Positions 52,798-61,461 of a DNA stretch of 64,000 bases are shown piece after piece. Source of the DNA: Phycisphaera mikurensis NBRC 102666. GTDB taxonomy: Bacteria; Planctomycetota; Phycisphaerae; Phycisphaerales; SM1A02. The notes below the pieces were generated by a model. It was not told the origin of the DNA and did not search any database. It saw nothing but the letters and a program-made list of their open reading frames with translations. The DNA lies in assembly GCA_945878575.1 (NCBI GenBank), contig CAMDUB010000004.1, forward strand, positions 1 through 64,000, read 5' to 3'. Position 1 is the first letter of the stretch. Each line of letters begins with the position of its first letter. The position numbers and the translations under genes are program-made.

Positions 52798-53448
52798 ATG
52801 TCCAAGGAGACTCCGGTACTGGTCGCGAAGAAGCGCGACAAACTCGGCTCGCGATTCGCTCAGCGCCTTCGCGCAGCAGGCGAACTGCCTGCCAACCTGT
52901 TCGTCGCCGGCAGCGCGCCGATGCCGATCAGCCTGAACGAGCACGCCACCATTTACGCCCTCAAGAAGGGCGCACACGTCTTGGCGCTCAAGTTTGAAGA
53001 CGGCGCAACTGACACCGTCCTTGTGAAGGACCTGCAGTTCGGCTATCTCGGCGACAATGTCATTCATATTGACTTGGCGCGCGTCAATCTCGATGAGATC
53101 GTCACCGTCAAGGTGCACCTCTCCTTCGTTGGTACGCCTGATGCGGCCAAGAAGCCCGGCGCCATCATCATCCACGACATGCCGCAGATCGAAGTGTCGT
53201 GCAAGGTGCGCGACATTCCGGAAGAGATCAAGATCGATCTCTCACAGATGGGCGAGACGCTCACCGTCGGCCAGCTCAAGCTGCCAGCCGGTATCACTGC
53301 TGTGTCCGATGCGGACGCTGCTGTGATCCGCGTTCAGATCGTCAAGGAAGAGGCTGCTGCAGTCGGCGAAGCCGCTGCCGTGGATTCCAAGACCGGAACG
53401 CCGGAAGTGCTCACCGCCAAGAAGGACGAAGGCGACGCGAAGAAGTAA
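52798..53448 (+). CDS. rplY: 50S ribosomal protein bL25 (CTC family)
   Basis: A 216-residue general-stress-type bL25 that binds 5S rRNA. LVAKKRDKLGSRFAQRLRAAGELPANLFV is the usual start, and the C-terminal beta domain has VSCKVRDIPEEIKIDLSQM-type and MGETLTVGQLKLPAG segments. The tail is Ala/Glu/Lys-rich. A GAAAGGAGA ribosome site precedes the ATG. Confidence 0.92.
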   Translation: MSKETPVLVAKKRDKLGSRFAQRLRAAGELPANLFVAGSAPMPISLNEHATIYALKKGAHVLALKFEDGATDTVLVKDLQFGYLGDNVIHIDLARVNLDEIVTVKVHLSFVGTPDAAKKPGAIIIHDMPQIEVSCKVRDIPEEIKIDLSQMGETLTVGQLKLPAGITAVSDADAAVIRVQIVKEEAAAVGEAAAVDSKTGTPEVLTAKKDEGDAKK

Positions 53449-53531
53449 TCGCGCCTATGAAGTTTGCAGTAGCTCAAGACACCGTGTCGCGAGCAGCATG
53501 AACACTCCGATACGCCAACAGAGAGCGAACT

Positions 53532-54155
53532 ATGAAGCTCATCGTCGGACTTGGAAACCCCGGAAGCGAATACGCAGGAACCCGCCACAACGTGGGTTTC
53601 AGCGTGGTCGATCGCCTTGCCCGACGCTTTGCGCCGGACGCGGCACCGAAGTCCAAGTTTGCCGGCCTGTTGACGGATGCGGAGATCGGTGGCGAGAAGT
53701 GCATTCTTCTCAAGCCGACGACGTTCATGAACCTCTCAGGACGTTCTGTCCTGGAGGCGCTGCAGTTCTTCAAGCTCGAAGCTTCCAAGGATCTCTTGGT
53801 GATCGTCGATGATCTCGCCCTCCCCTGCGGCTCCATCCGGCTTCGTCCGGACGGCTCAAGTGGCGGGCACAACGGGCTCACCGACATCGGTCTCAAGCTG
53901 GGGTCAAACTACTGGGCGCGCTTGCGGATCGGAATCGATCTGCCAGGGCGTATCCCGCAGTCGGACTACGTGCTTGGGAAGTTCTCGCCCGACCAGCAAC
54001 CGCTGGCGGACGCGTCCATGACAGAAGCCGCGCAAGCAGCTGAAGTGTGGGCGAGCAAGGGACTCCAGGAAGCAATGAATCGTTTCAACACCAAGGCCAC
54101 GCGTGGCGCGGCCATTGATAGCAACAACAGTCACTCAACCAAGGAAACCACATGA
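53532..54155 (+). CDS. pth: Peptidyl-tRNA hydrolase
   Basis: A 207-residue enzyme that releases peptides from peptidyl-tRNA. VGLGNPGSEYAGTRHNVGF carries the catalytic histidine of the RHN motif, KPTTFMNLSGRSV and DDLALPCGSIRLRPDGSSGGHNGL follow. The last 20 residues are a non-conserved tail. It overlaps rpsF by ATGA. Confidence 0.95.
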   Translation: MKLIVGLGNPGSEYAGTRHNVGFSVVDRLARRFAPDAAPKSKFAGLLTDAEIGGEKCILLKPTTFMNLSGRSVLEALQFFKLEASKDLLVIVDDLALPCGSIRLRPDGSSGGHNGLTDIGLKLGSNYWARLRIGIDLPGRIPQSDYVLGKFSPDQQPLADASMTEAAQAAEVWASKGLQEAMNRFNTKATRGAAIDSNNSHSTKETT

Positions 54156-54550
54156 CAACGACAGAGATTCGAAACGGAAAGTACGAGGCTATGTTCCTCT
54201 TCCCGCAGGCAGCATCCGCTGACCTGACGGCAGCGATTGACCACATCAAGGAGTGCCTCTCCAAGGGTGAAGCCACCCTGTGCAGTTTGGTGAAGTGGGA
54301 CGAGCGTCGACTCGCCTACGACGTCAAGGGCAACAAGCGCGGCGTGTACTTCTTGACGCGCTTCACCGCCGACACCCGCAAGGTGAAGGAAATTGAGCGC
54401 GATTGCCGTCTCAGTGAAAAGATGCTCCGTGCGCTCATCGTTCGTAACGATGAACTCACCGACGAGCAGATGTCGAACGTCGAAGCCGCGCAGCGCACGG
54501 CCGACGAGGTCAAGCTCCGCGAGGACGCCCCGGCCACCAGCGAGGAGTGA
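54152..54550 (+). CDS. rpsF: 30S ribosomal protein bS6
   Basis: A 132-residue bS6. The YEAMFLFPQAASADLTAAIDHI start, LVKWDERRLAYDVKGNKRGVYFLTRF and CRLSEKMLRALIVRNDE are the family pattern. A short acidic tail follows. A strong terminator lies 28 bases after the stop. In many bacteria rpsF leads an operon with ssb, rpsR and rplI; here ssb and rplI are on the other strand. Confidence 0.95.
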   Translation: MTTTEIRNGKYEAMFLFPQAASADLTAAIDHIKECLSKGEATLCSLVKWDERRLAYDVKGNKRGVYFLTRFTADTRKVKEIERDCRLSEKMLRALIVRNDELTDEQMSNVEAAQRTADEVKLREDAPATSEE

Positions 54551-54577
54551 TCCTCCGCTGCCATCCGCAGTGAATTC

Positions 54578-54617
54578 AACAGGCCGCGCATCATGTGATG
54601 CGCGGCCTGTTTGTTTA
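54578..54617 (+). terminator. Intrinsic terminator after rpsF
   Basis: A perfect 16-base-pair stem: AACAGGCCGCGCATCA (54578-54593) with TGATGCGCGGCCTGTT (54596-54611), followed by a T-rich tail TTGTTTA. It ends the glmU-prs-rplY-pth-rpsF run. Confidence 0.9.
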
Positions 54618-54656
54618 TAGATTCGGATGGAGTTGCGCGCAGGTCTGCGCAGTCAA

Positions 54657-55019
54657 TCATTCACCGTAGTGATGCAGGATGTAACGCGCCACGTAATCCA
54701 GAATGCTGAGCGCTTCCGGGATATCCGGGTTGCTGGTCGCGCCCATCGGTTCAAAGCGCATGCCGCGGAAACGTTCTGCCGCCTCCGCCGCTGGGAGACC
54801 ATGCTGCAGAACCAAACTGAATGCTCGGCAGAAACCCTGAATGAGACCAGAGAGCGTCGAGCCCTCCTTACTCATCTTGATGAAGAGTTCGCCCGGTCGC
54901 CCATCGGCGAACAGGCCAACCGTGAGGTAGCCCTCATGCCCGTTGATTGCGAATTTGTGCGTGATGGAACTGCGAGTACTCGGAAGTGTCTCGCGCTTGG
55001 AAACTGCTGCTGTCGTCAT
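54657..55019 (-). CDS. C-terminal (NrdJb-like) fragment of B12-dependent ribonucleotide reductase
   Basis: A 120-residue protein whose body matches the C-terminal TSCPD-like part of adenosylcobalamin-dependent ribonucleotide reductase: THKFAINGHEGYLTVGLFADG, ELFIKMSKEGSTLSGLIQGF, SLVLQHGLP and RFEPMGATSNPDIPEALSILDYV. In some bacteria this part is a separate protein, NrdJb. No catalytic NrdJ body lies nearby. Start 55019 is chosen because the domain follows it closely; a longer start at 55196 is possible. Confidence 0.7.
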   Translation of the reverse strand: MTTAAVSKRETLPSTRSSITHKFAINGHEGYLTVGLFADGRPGELFIKMSKEGSTLSGLIQGFCRAFSLVLQHGLPAAEAAERFRGMRFEPMGATSNPDIPEALSILDYVARYILHHYGE

Positions 55020-55249
55020 GGAGAGGTCGCCTTGCTCGTCCTGAGCGGAAGTCGGCGGAACATCTGAAATGCCAGCCGCCGCGACCGTACGCGGTGCCGG
55101 GGTGGAACTCGCACTGCCGCCATGCGGTGCGCGCTCCACACGTGAATTCAATATCGGCGCTTTGGTGGGCATCGGTACAACAGGTCTCAGTGACAAGTGT
55201 CAGAAATTCGTCAAGAGGGACCGGCAGCGCCAACCCACGGGCGTCAAAG

Positions 55250-55282
55250 ATAACGCGCCACCCGGGTTGGGTGGCGCGTTAT
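55250..55282. terminator. Hairpin terminator downstream of rplI
   Basis: ATAACGCGCCACCC (55250-55263) pairs fully with GGGTGGCGCGTTAT (55269-55282) around a five-base loop. On the minus strand it lies about 95 bases after the rplI stop, with a weak T-rich tail. Confidence 0.75.
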
Positions 55283-55376
55283 GGGGTTACTATTTTCCCG
55301 GATCCTTTCGAATCCGTCCCCCACCCGGAGGCGAGGGCCCGGCCCGGAGGCAGGGGAGCGAGCGATCAGCGGGCGG

Positions 55377-55964
55377 TCAGTCCTTCTTGGACTTCTTGCC
55401 CTTCTTTGGCTCCTCGGCGGCAGCGGCGGCAGGCTCGTCGGCAGCCGGAGTCTCCTCCTCCGCAGCCTCCGCAGCGGCGGCCGCTGCGGTGAAGTTCTCA
55501 AGGGCGCGGTCCGGGAGGACGTCGATGGTGAGTTCGGTCTTGAGGTCGCGGTCGAGCTGAATCAAGCAGCTGTACTGACCGATGCGTCGAATCGGGTTCT
55601 GCAGACGAACCGCGCGCATGTCAACCATGAATCCGTCGACCACCAACTGATCCGAGATGTCGCGCTGCGTGACGGCGCCGTACAGGACGCCCTGGTCGTT
55701 GACGCTGCGGATCAGTTTGATCGCGGCGCCTTCCATGCGGGCCATGAGAGCCTCGCGCTCCGAACGAAGCTTGGAGAGTTCAGCCTGCGCCTGCGCGCGG
55801 CGGTCCTTCAATGCCTCGATCTTCTCTTGGGTAGGAGCCTCGGCGAAACCGTGCGTCAGCAAGTAGTTGCGAGCGAAGCCGGGCTTCACCTTGACGACGT
55901 CTCCAACGAGACCCAGATTTTCGATGGTGCGGTTGAGCAGGAGCTCAATCTTCTTTGATGCCAT
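55377..55964 (-). CDS. rplI: 50S ribosomal protein bL9
   Basis: A 195-residue bL9. KIELLLNRTIENLGLVGDVVKVKPGFARNYLL is the family start, and the C-terminal domain holds VLYGAVTQRDISDQL-type residues. The tail, from residue 155, is Ala/Glu-rich and ends KKGKKSKKD, longer than in E. coli (149 residues). It has no neighbour rpsR. Confidence 0.95.
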   Translation of the reverse strand: MASKKIELLLNRTIENLGLVGDVVKVKPGFARNYLLTHGFAEAPTQEKIEALKDRRAQAQAELSKLRSEREALMARMEGAAIKLIRSVNDQGVLYGAVTQRDISDQLVVDGFMVDMRAVRLQNPIRRIGQYSCLIQLDRDLKTELTIDVLPDRALENFTAAAAAAEAAEEETPAADEPAAAAAEEPKKGKKSKKD

Positions 55965-56084
55965 GACGCTGTCCTTTTGCGGCTGTGCCGCGTCAAGTTA
56001 GGGCTGCCTCGGGGCCCAACCTTTGGAAAGCAACCGACCGCGTAGTCGGAAGCGAGGCGAGCCGCGCATTATGGCAGAAACACG

Positions 56085-56120
56085 CCGCCGCGGAAAGCCC
56101 CGTAGGGGCCTCCGCGGCGG
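56085..56120. terminator. Hairpin terminator downstream of ssb
   Basis: CCGCCGCGGA (56085-56094) pairs with TCCGCGGCGG (56111-56120) and an inner GCCCC/GGGGC stem forms within the loop. It lies 48 bases after the ssb stop on the minus strand, separating ssb from rplI. Confidence 0.6.
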
Positions 56121-56167
56121 ACATCGTGGTTCCGATAGCCGTTATGCGCCCACTCGGCGCACCGGGA

Positions 56168-56650
56168 TCAGAAAGGAATTTCCTCTTCACTCACGTGCTG
56201 GTGCGCAGCTCCGCCGCCCTGTGATGAGCCGGCGTTCCCGCCGCGACCACCGCGAGCAGACGAGCCGCCCTCTTCGCTGACGTAGCGCTCGCCGGAACCA
56301 CCGCCACCGCCGCCACCGCCAGCGGTGCCGAGGAACTGGAAGTTCTCAATGACCACGCGCATCTTGGAGCGCTTGCCACCTTCCTTATCTTCCCAGGTGT
56401 CGAGCTTCAGGCGACCTTCGAGAAACACGGGCTTGCCCTTACTCATGTATTGCTTGAGGACTTCGGCCTGCTTGCCCCACGCTTCGCAGTCGACGAAGGT
56501 GGTCTCTTCACGATCTTCACCTTCCTTGGTGCGGTACTTCCGGTTGACGGCCAATCCGAACTCGCACACCGGCTGACCGCCGGGCGTGTGCTTGAGTTCC
56601 GGGTCGCGCGTGAGATTTCCAATCAGCATCACCTTGTTGAGATTCGCCAT
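56168..56650 (-). CDS. ssb: Single-stranded DNA-binding protein
   Basis: A 160-residue SSB. NLNKVMLIGNLTRDPELKHTP is the OB-fold start, EETTFVDCEAWGKQAEVL and GKPVFLEGRLKLDTWED follow. A glycine-rich linker (108-150) leads to the acidic tip EEEIPF, which recruits repair proteins. The start at 56650 has an AGAAGGAG ribosome site. Confidence 0.95.
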   Translation of the reverse strand: MANLNKVMLIGNLTRDPELKHTPGGQPVCEFGLAVNRKYRTKEGEDREETTFVDCEAWGKQAEVLKQYMSKGKPVFLEGRLKLDTWEDKEGGKRSKMRVVIENFQFLGTAGGGGGGGGSGERYVSEEGGSSARGGRGGNAGSSQGGGAAHQHVSEEEIPF

Positions 56651-56992
56651 CGTGTAGCTCCTTCTGTGGTTCAGGGTTCGACTGGACTTCAGATCCTCCG
56701 AAGCCATCTCGCCCAGTGCGTCCATGCGTCAGGCGTCGCATGACGCCTCTCCGAACTGCAATCAGTATGGACGCGCCCGGTGACACATCTATGGGAATGG
56801 GAAGTATTTCCTGATCAATCGTAAAGATTATTTGGACGTTGCGAAATTTTGCAAATTCGCTCGAATGGCAGTGACACATTCCATGCTTCGTTCTCGCCTC
56901 CTCAGATGTTACGGCACCGTTGCCGCGACCACGAGCACATTTTCCCTCCGGACAGTGCTCACGTTCCCCCCTGAAGGTCTTGGAAACGAACC
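56651..56992. other. Divergent gap between ssb and the PEP-CTERM-like gene
   Basis: AT-rich from about 56820. On the minus strand TTGCAA near 56850 with TAATCT 18 bases further is a weak ssb promoter candidate. No gene is supported here. Confidence 0.35.
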
Positions 56993-57724
56993 ATGTCGAC
57001 AAACATTCGAGCCGCTCTCATCACTGGTACCGCTGCGCTCCTTGCATCAGGCGCCCACGGCGCAGTGGTGACAAATTGGAATTTCAACACCGCTGCCACC
57101 AGCGCTGACCTCGGCCATGGCGAAGCCAACGCCATCGAGACGAGCGTCCGTACCGTCTCCCTCTCCAAGAAGAAGCCCCGCAAAGGTTCTACCCAGGTCA
57201 CCAACCGCGCGTTGGAAGTGTTGAACTTCGACGCCGATGCCTCGCGCTCCGGTTACGACGGAATCAGCTTCGCCACGGACACCAACGATTTCCAAGACCT
57301 CTCCGTGAGCTTCTTGCAGCTCAACGGCGCACGCTCCAGTGCGTGGGCACAGTTCCAATACTCCATTGACGGCGGTGTGACCTTTATCACCACCGGATTG
57401 GACGACGATGGCAAATACCGAGTCGCAGCGAGCAAGAACTTTACGCTTGTCAGCTTCGATCTCAGCGGCATCACCGAGGCAAGCAACAATGCCGACTTCC
57501 AGTTCCGAGTCATGGCCATCCATGCTCCTGACATGGACAAGTTCCTCGCCACCTCCGGCAAGCGCTACGCGGCGACCGGCAACACCGCCACCTGGAAGTT
57601 TGACGAGGTCACCGTCAATGGTTCGACGCTCGCTCCAGCCAACGTAGTTCCGGCGCCAGGAGCCTTTGCACTGCTTATGGCTGCTGGAACGATCGTAACG
57701 GGCGCACGCCGTCGCAAATCCTGA
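56993..57724 (+). CDS. Secreted PEP-CTERM-like protein
   Basis: A 243-residue exported protein. MSTNIRAALITGTAALLASGAHG is a signal peptide. The mature part is beta-rich, with SFLQLNGARSSAWAQFQYSIDGG-like strands. The C-terminus, VVPAPGAFALLMAAGTIV followed by RRRK, is a PEP-CTERM sorting signal of the PAPG kind common in Phycisphaerae. It would be anchored and then processed by an exosortase-like system at the surface. No enzymatic motif is seen. Confidence 0.8.
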   Translation: MSTNIRAALITGTAALLASGAHGAVVTNWNFNTAATSADLGHGEANAIETSVRTVSLSKKKPRKGSTQVTNRALEVLNFDADASRSGYDGISFATDTNDFQDLSVSFLQLNGARSSAWAQFQYSIDGGVTFITTGLDDDGKYRVAASKNFTLVSFDLSGITEASNNADFQFRVMAIHAPDMDKFLATSGKRYAATGNTATWKFDEVTVNGSTLAPANVVPAPGAFALLMAAGTIVTGARRRKS

Positions 57725-57762
57725 TCATTCCTAATCATCGTCGAACTCAAACGCTCGACAGC

Positions 57763-57806
57763 CACCGACCGCGTGCTCCACGCCTGCACGCGGTCGGTGC
57801 ATTTTT
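57763..57806 (+). terminator. Intrinsic terminator after the PEP-CTERM-like gene
   Basis: CACCGACCGCGTGC (57763-57776) pairs with GCACGCGGTCGGTG (57786-57799) and is followed by CATTTTT. Confidence 0.92.
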
Positions 57807-57862
57807 GAGGCGCTGAGCACCAGCCCCAGACTGTCCAAGCCGGAATCCGCGCGGGCGCGCTG

Positions 57863-60800
57863 TTACTCCCCCACCAACCGACGCCGCAGCACTTGCAACA
57901 GCGGCTTGGGCGTGAGAAATGCCTTGGCAGGACGAAGGTAAACGTCCACCACCCCATGCTCGTCGGGCTGGCCAACCACGCGAACCGTTCCCTGGATACC
58001 GGCGAGTCGCGCCTCGAGCGCGCCCGGATCAACCGTGCGGAACACCACATCTTGTTCGCGCCGCGCCACGCTGCGCACACCCATGATGGTGGCAGCGAGG
58101 CGAACATCGGCAAGGTCAAGGAGCGTCTGCACCGCAGCGGGTGGCGCTCCGTATGCGCTTTCAAGATCGATGCGCACCTTGGCGAGTTGTGCAGGATCCT
58201 TCGCCATGGCAATGCGGCGGTACGCCTCCATGCGTCGCAGGTCGCTTGGAACATAGCCGCGCGGAATGCTGGCGGCGATACCAATGTCCAACATGGTGTC
58301 GCTGGGCACCACACGATCTTCTGAACGCAATTCGCCCACCGCCTGCTCCAGGAGCTGGCAGTACATCTCGTATCCGACCGTGGCGATGTGCCCGCTTTGC
58401 TCAGCGCCCAACAGATTGCCCGCGCCGCGAATCTCTAAATCGCGCATGGCAATTCGAAAGCCGGCGCCGAGCATGGAGTAATCCTCAATCGCCTTCAATC
58501 GCTTCATGGCGTCTTCGGTCATGACACGATCCTGCGGCAGCGTCATGTAGCAATAGGCGCGGTGCTTGGAGCGACCAACACGACCGCGCAATTGATGCAA
58601 CTCCGCAAGACCAAAGATGTTTGCATCATGGATCACCATGGTGTTGGCAATGGGAATATCGATGCCACTCTCAATGATGGTGGTTGACACCAGAATGTCT
58701 GCCTCGTGGCGCATGAACTTGAGCATGACTTCCTCAAGCACGGACGGCGTCATCTGGCCATGACCAATCAAGACGCGCGCATCTGGCACCATGGCCTGCA
58801 CTTCCGCGGCCACTTTCTCAATGTCATTCACACGGTTATGAACAAAGAACACTTGCCCCTGCCGAGCCAATTCACGTCGAATCGCCTGCTGAATTCGACG
58901 GGGATTCCAAGGAATCACCTCGGTGACAATGGCGCGACGGTCCAGCGGCGCGGTCGTCAAACTTGAGATGTCGCGAATACCAAGCAGACTCATGTGCAGC
59001 GTGCGCGGGATGGGCGTGGCACTCAGCGTCAGCACGTCCGCGGCTAATCGAAATGCCAACAAGCGCTGCTTATGTTCAACACCGAAGCGCTGTTCTTCAT
59101 CAACGATCACCAACCCGAGATCTGCAAACGAAACATCCTGACTCAGAATGCGGTGCGTGCCGATCACCACATCCACCTTGCCTGCAGCAAGATCTGCCAA
59201 AATCACTTTGCTCTCAGCACCGGTCTTAAAGCGCGACAGGCTCTCAATGCGAAACGGATACGCACGGAATCGATCACGGAAGGTGCGCTCGTGCTGCTCG
59301 GCAAGCACGGTTGTTGGAACCAGTACCGCTACTTGCCGGCCGCTCTCGACCGCCTTGAACGCGGCGCGAATGGCCACTTCGGTCTTTCCAAATCCAACAT
59401 CGCCGCAAATCAGTCGATCCATGGGGCGCGCTGATTGCATATCACGCTTCACTGCGGCGATCGCCGTCAGTTGGTCTTCCGTTTCCGTCCACGCAAAGTC
59501 TGCTTCAAATTCATGCATCCATGGCGTGTCTTCCGGAAAGCGAATACCCGCGCTTGCCTCACGCGCTGCCTGAATGCGCAACATTTCGCCCGCCATGTCG
59601 CGGACCGCCTCTTGAACGCGCTCCTTCTGCGCTTTCCATCGCTTACCGCCGATGGTTGCCAGCGTTGGCCGCGTTGCACCCGAGCCGATGTACTTCTGGA
59701 CAAGGTCAATCTTGGAGGCGGGCACGTGGATTTTGGCACCACCCTCGAATTCCAAGGTGAGGAACTCTTCTTCCCCGCCGCCAATCAATTGCAGACCATG
59801 GAAGCGCGCAATGCCATGGTCGCGGTGCACCACATAGTCGCCCGCCCCAAACTGCATGAATGCATCACGAGTGGTGGCAGCACCCACCCGTTGCACGCGA
59901 CGGCGCACTCCGAATCGGTGCAGCACCTCATGCTGAGGAACCACCGCAAACGGCTTATCACTTTCCCAAACGAATCCGCGGTGCACGTGCTGGCGCAGCG
60001 TCGCCAACTTTGCGGAACCAGCGTGCTCAGTAAGCAACTCACGGGCGCGCGCTAATTCGCCTTCGGTATCGCAGCACAAAGAGGTGGGTACCCGTGCTGA
60101 CAACTCGCCAAGTTCAGCGAATGCCTCCGCAACTTCGTCGTCGAAGGCAGGCAGCGTGATCGCCGGCAACGCCACGACGCGATCAGAAGCGTTGGTTGAA
60201 CTAAATCCGTTAATATCAACCATCGCGTGACAACGCGCGCCCAATGACTTGAAGAGCGCCTGCGGTGACAGCACGCCTTGGCCGTCGTTCACTCGTTCCC
60301 AGTAGCCGCGACCCTGCTCAAGTACTTCCGACAATTCCGCAATGATGCACACCGTTTTTCGCGGCAGCAATTCTGCAATCGATACCTTTCCAGCATCATC
60401 AAGGACCGATGAGATGCTGGCGCCAACCAATTGCGCTTCTGGAATACGCCGATCACTCGCCTGGGTGATCAGGTCAATCTCGAAGATGCGCTCGAGTTCA
60501 TCACCGAAGAAGTCAAGGCGCACTGGCAGCGCCCCGCCGGGTGGAAAGACATCGATGAGCCCACCGCGCACGGCGAACTCGCACGGATTCTCGATGGCCT
60601 CGGTGCGTACATATCCAGCATCGGCAAGCCACTCGGCGAGTTCACGCGGTGCGCAACGCTGCCCGGCGCGCGCAACCCGCAGGAGCCGTGGCAAGAGTGC
60701 AGCATCCGGCACCATTTGCATCAGGGATGGAAATGGAGCCACCAATATGCCCGGCACGTTTCCCTCAATGAGTCGCCGCACCACGGTCAGTCGCTCGGCA

Positions 60801-61123
60801 AGTAAGTCGAGGGCAGAACCACCTTCACCGGGAGAACTTTCGAGCGCTGGAAGTAGCACCGGCTCCGGACCAACGCCAGCGGCAAAGAGGTCGTTGAGTT
60901 CTGAAACAGCTTCGTCCGCTTCATCGATATGCGCGGTGACCAAGAGCACGGTGCGCTGTGTTCGTTGCGCGAGCGCTGCCGCAACAAACACCGTGCTGCT
61001 ACCCGCCGCACCACGACACGAAGAAGCTCCGCCCGCCTCGACATTGCTGACGAGTGGGTCGATGGCGCTCGCGGCGACAAGCCCACCAAACCAGGTGGGC
61101 GACGCATCCTTGGTGGAAGACAT
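57863..61123 (-). CDS. mfd: Transcription-repair coupling factor
   Basis: A 1086-residue SF2 translocase that removes RNA polymerase stalled at DNA damage and recruits UvrA. The N-terminal part is UvrB-like (FAVRGGLIDVFPPGG), the RNA-polymerase interaction domain has GDYVVHRDHGIARFHGL, the P-loop is GDVGFGKTE (575-583), Walker B is DEEQRFG (676-682), and the TRCF region follows. Length is close to normal. The ATG overlaps the comEA-like stop (TGATG). Confidence 0.95.
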   Translation of the reverse strand: MSSTKDASPTWFGGLVAASAIDPLVSNVEAGGASSCRGAAGSSTVFVAAALAQRTQRTVLLVTAHIDEADEAVSELNDLFAAGVGPEPVLLPALESSPGEGGSALDLLAERLTVVRRLIEGNVPGILVAPFPSLMQMVPDAALLPRLLRVARAGQRCAPRELAEWLADAGYVRTEAIENPCEFAVRGGLIDVFPPGGALPVRLDFFGDELERIFEIDLITQASDRRIPEAQLVGASISSVLDDAGKVSIAELLPRKTVCIIAELSEVLEQGRGYWERVNDGQGVLSPQALFKSLGARCHAMVDINGFSSTNASDRVVALPAITLPAFDDEVAEAFAELGELSARVPTSLCCDTEGELARARELLTEHAGSAKLATLRQHVHRGFVWESDKPFAVVPQHEVLHRFGVRRRVQRVGAATTRDAFMQFGAGDYVVHRDHGIARFHGLQLIGGGEEEFLTLEFEGGAKIHVPASKIDLVQKYIGSGATRPTLATIGGKRWKAQKERVQEAVRDMAGEMLRIQAAREASAGIRFPEDTPWMHEFEADFAWTETEDQLTAIAAVKRDMQSARPMDRLICGDVGFGKTEVAIRAAFKAVESGRQVAVLVPTTVLAEQHERTFRDRFRAYPFRIESLSRFKTGAESKVILADLAAGKVDVVIGTHRILSQDVSFADLGLVIVDEEQRFGVEHKQRLLAFRLAADVLTLSATPIPRTLHMSLLGIRDISSLTTAPLDRRAIVTEVIPWNPRRIQQAIRRELARQGQVFFVHNRVNDIEKVAAEVQAMVPDARVLIGHGQMTPSVLEEVMLKFMRHEADILVSTTIIESGIDIPIANTMVIHDANIFGLAELHQLRGRVGRSKHRAYCYMTLPQDRVMTEDAMKRLKAIEDYSMLGAGFRIAMRDLEIRGAGNLLGAEQSGHIATVGYEMYCQLLEQAVGELRSEDRVVPSDTMLDIGIAASIPRGYVPSDLRRMEAYRRIAMAKDPAQLAKVRIDLESAYGAPPAAVQTLLDLADVRLAATIMGVRSVARREQDVVFRTVDPGALEARLAGIQGTVRVVGQPDEHGVVDVYLRPAKAFLTPKPLLQVLRRRLVGE

Positions 61124-61461
61124 CACTGTGGAGCGTAGGCGGGAGCGGAGATGAACGCTCTGATCCGAGCAAGGGCGGCAGGACCAACTCCGCGGACCCG
61201 ATCAATATCGGCGGTGGTGGCAAACGGACCACGAGCTGCCCGATCGTCCACGATGGCCTGTGCCAGGCCAGGGCCAACCCCGGGAAGCAAAGAGAGCTCT
61301 GCTGCCGAGGCGCGATTGATGTCGATGAAATCGGTACCGATGACGGCAGGCCCCGGCGCTCGAAAGTACTCAGAAACACTGCTGAATAATGCCGCCAGGG
61401 AGCATCCGAGTACCACTACCACCGCGCCGCGACGGCGCATTGCGCTCACGATGCGCATCAA
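61123..61461 (-). CDS. ComEA-like helix-hairpin-helix protein
   Basis: A 112-residue protein. A hydrophobic segment at about 12-30 anchors it. DFIDINRASAAELSLLPGVGPGLAQAIV and DIDRVRGVGPAALARIRAF form the tandem helix-hairpin-helix of ComEA-type DNA-binding proteins. In competent bacteria such a domain binds incoming DNA; no other competence gene is near. It sits between the GH10-like gene and mfd, overlapping both. Confidence 0.8.
   Translation of the reverse strand: MMRIVSAMRRRGAVVVVLGCSLAALFSSVSEYFRAPGPAVIGTDFIDINRASAAELSLLPGVGPGLAQAIVDDRAARGPFATTADIDRVRGVGPAALARIRAFISAPAYAPQ

Noticed and set aside
55508-55519. GGTCCGGGAGGA, similar to the core of the dispersed repeat
   Set aside because: It lies inside rplI, matches for only 12 bases and is explained by coding.
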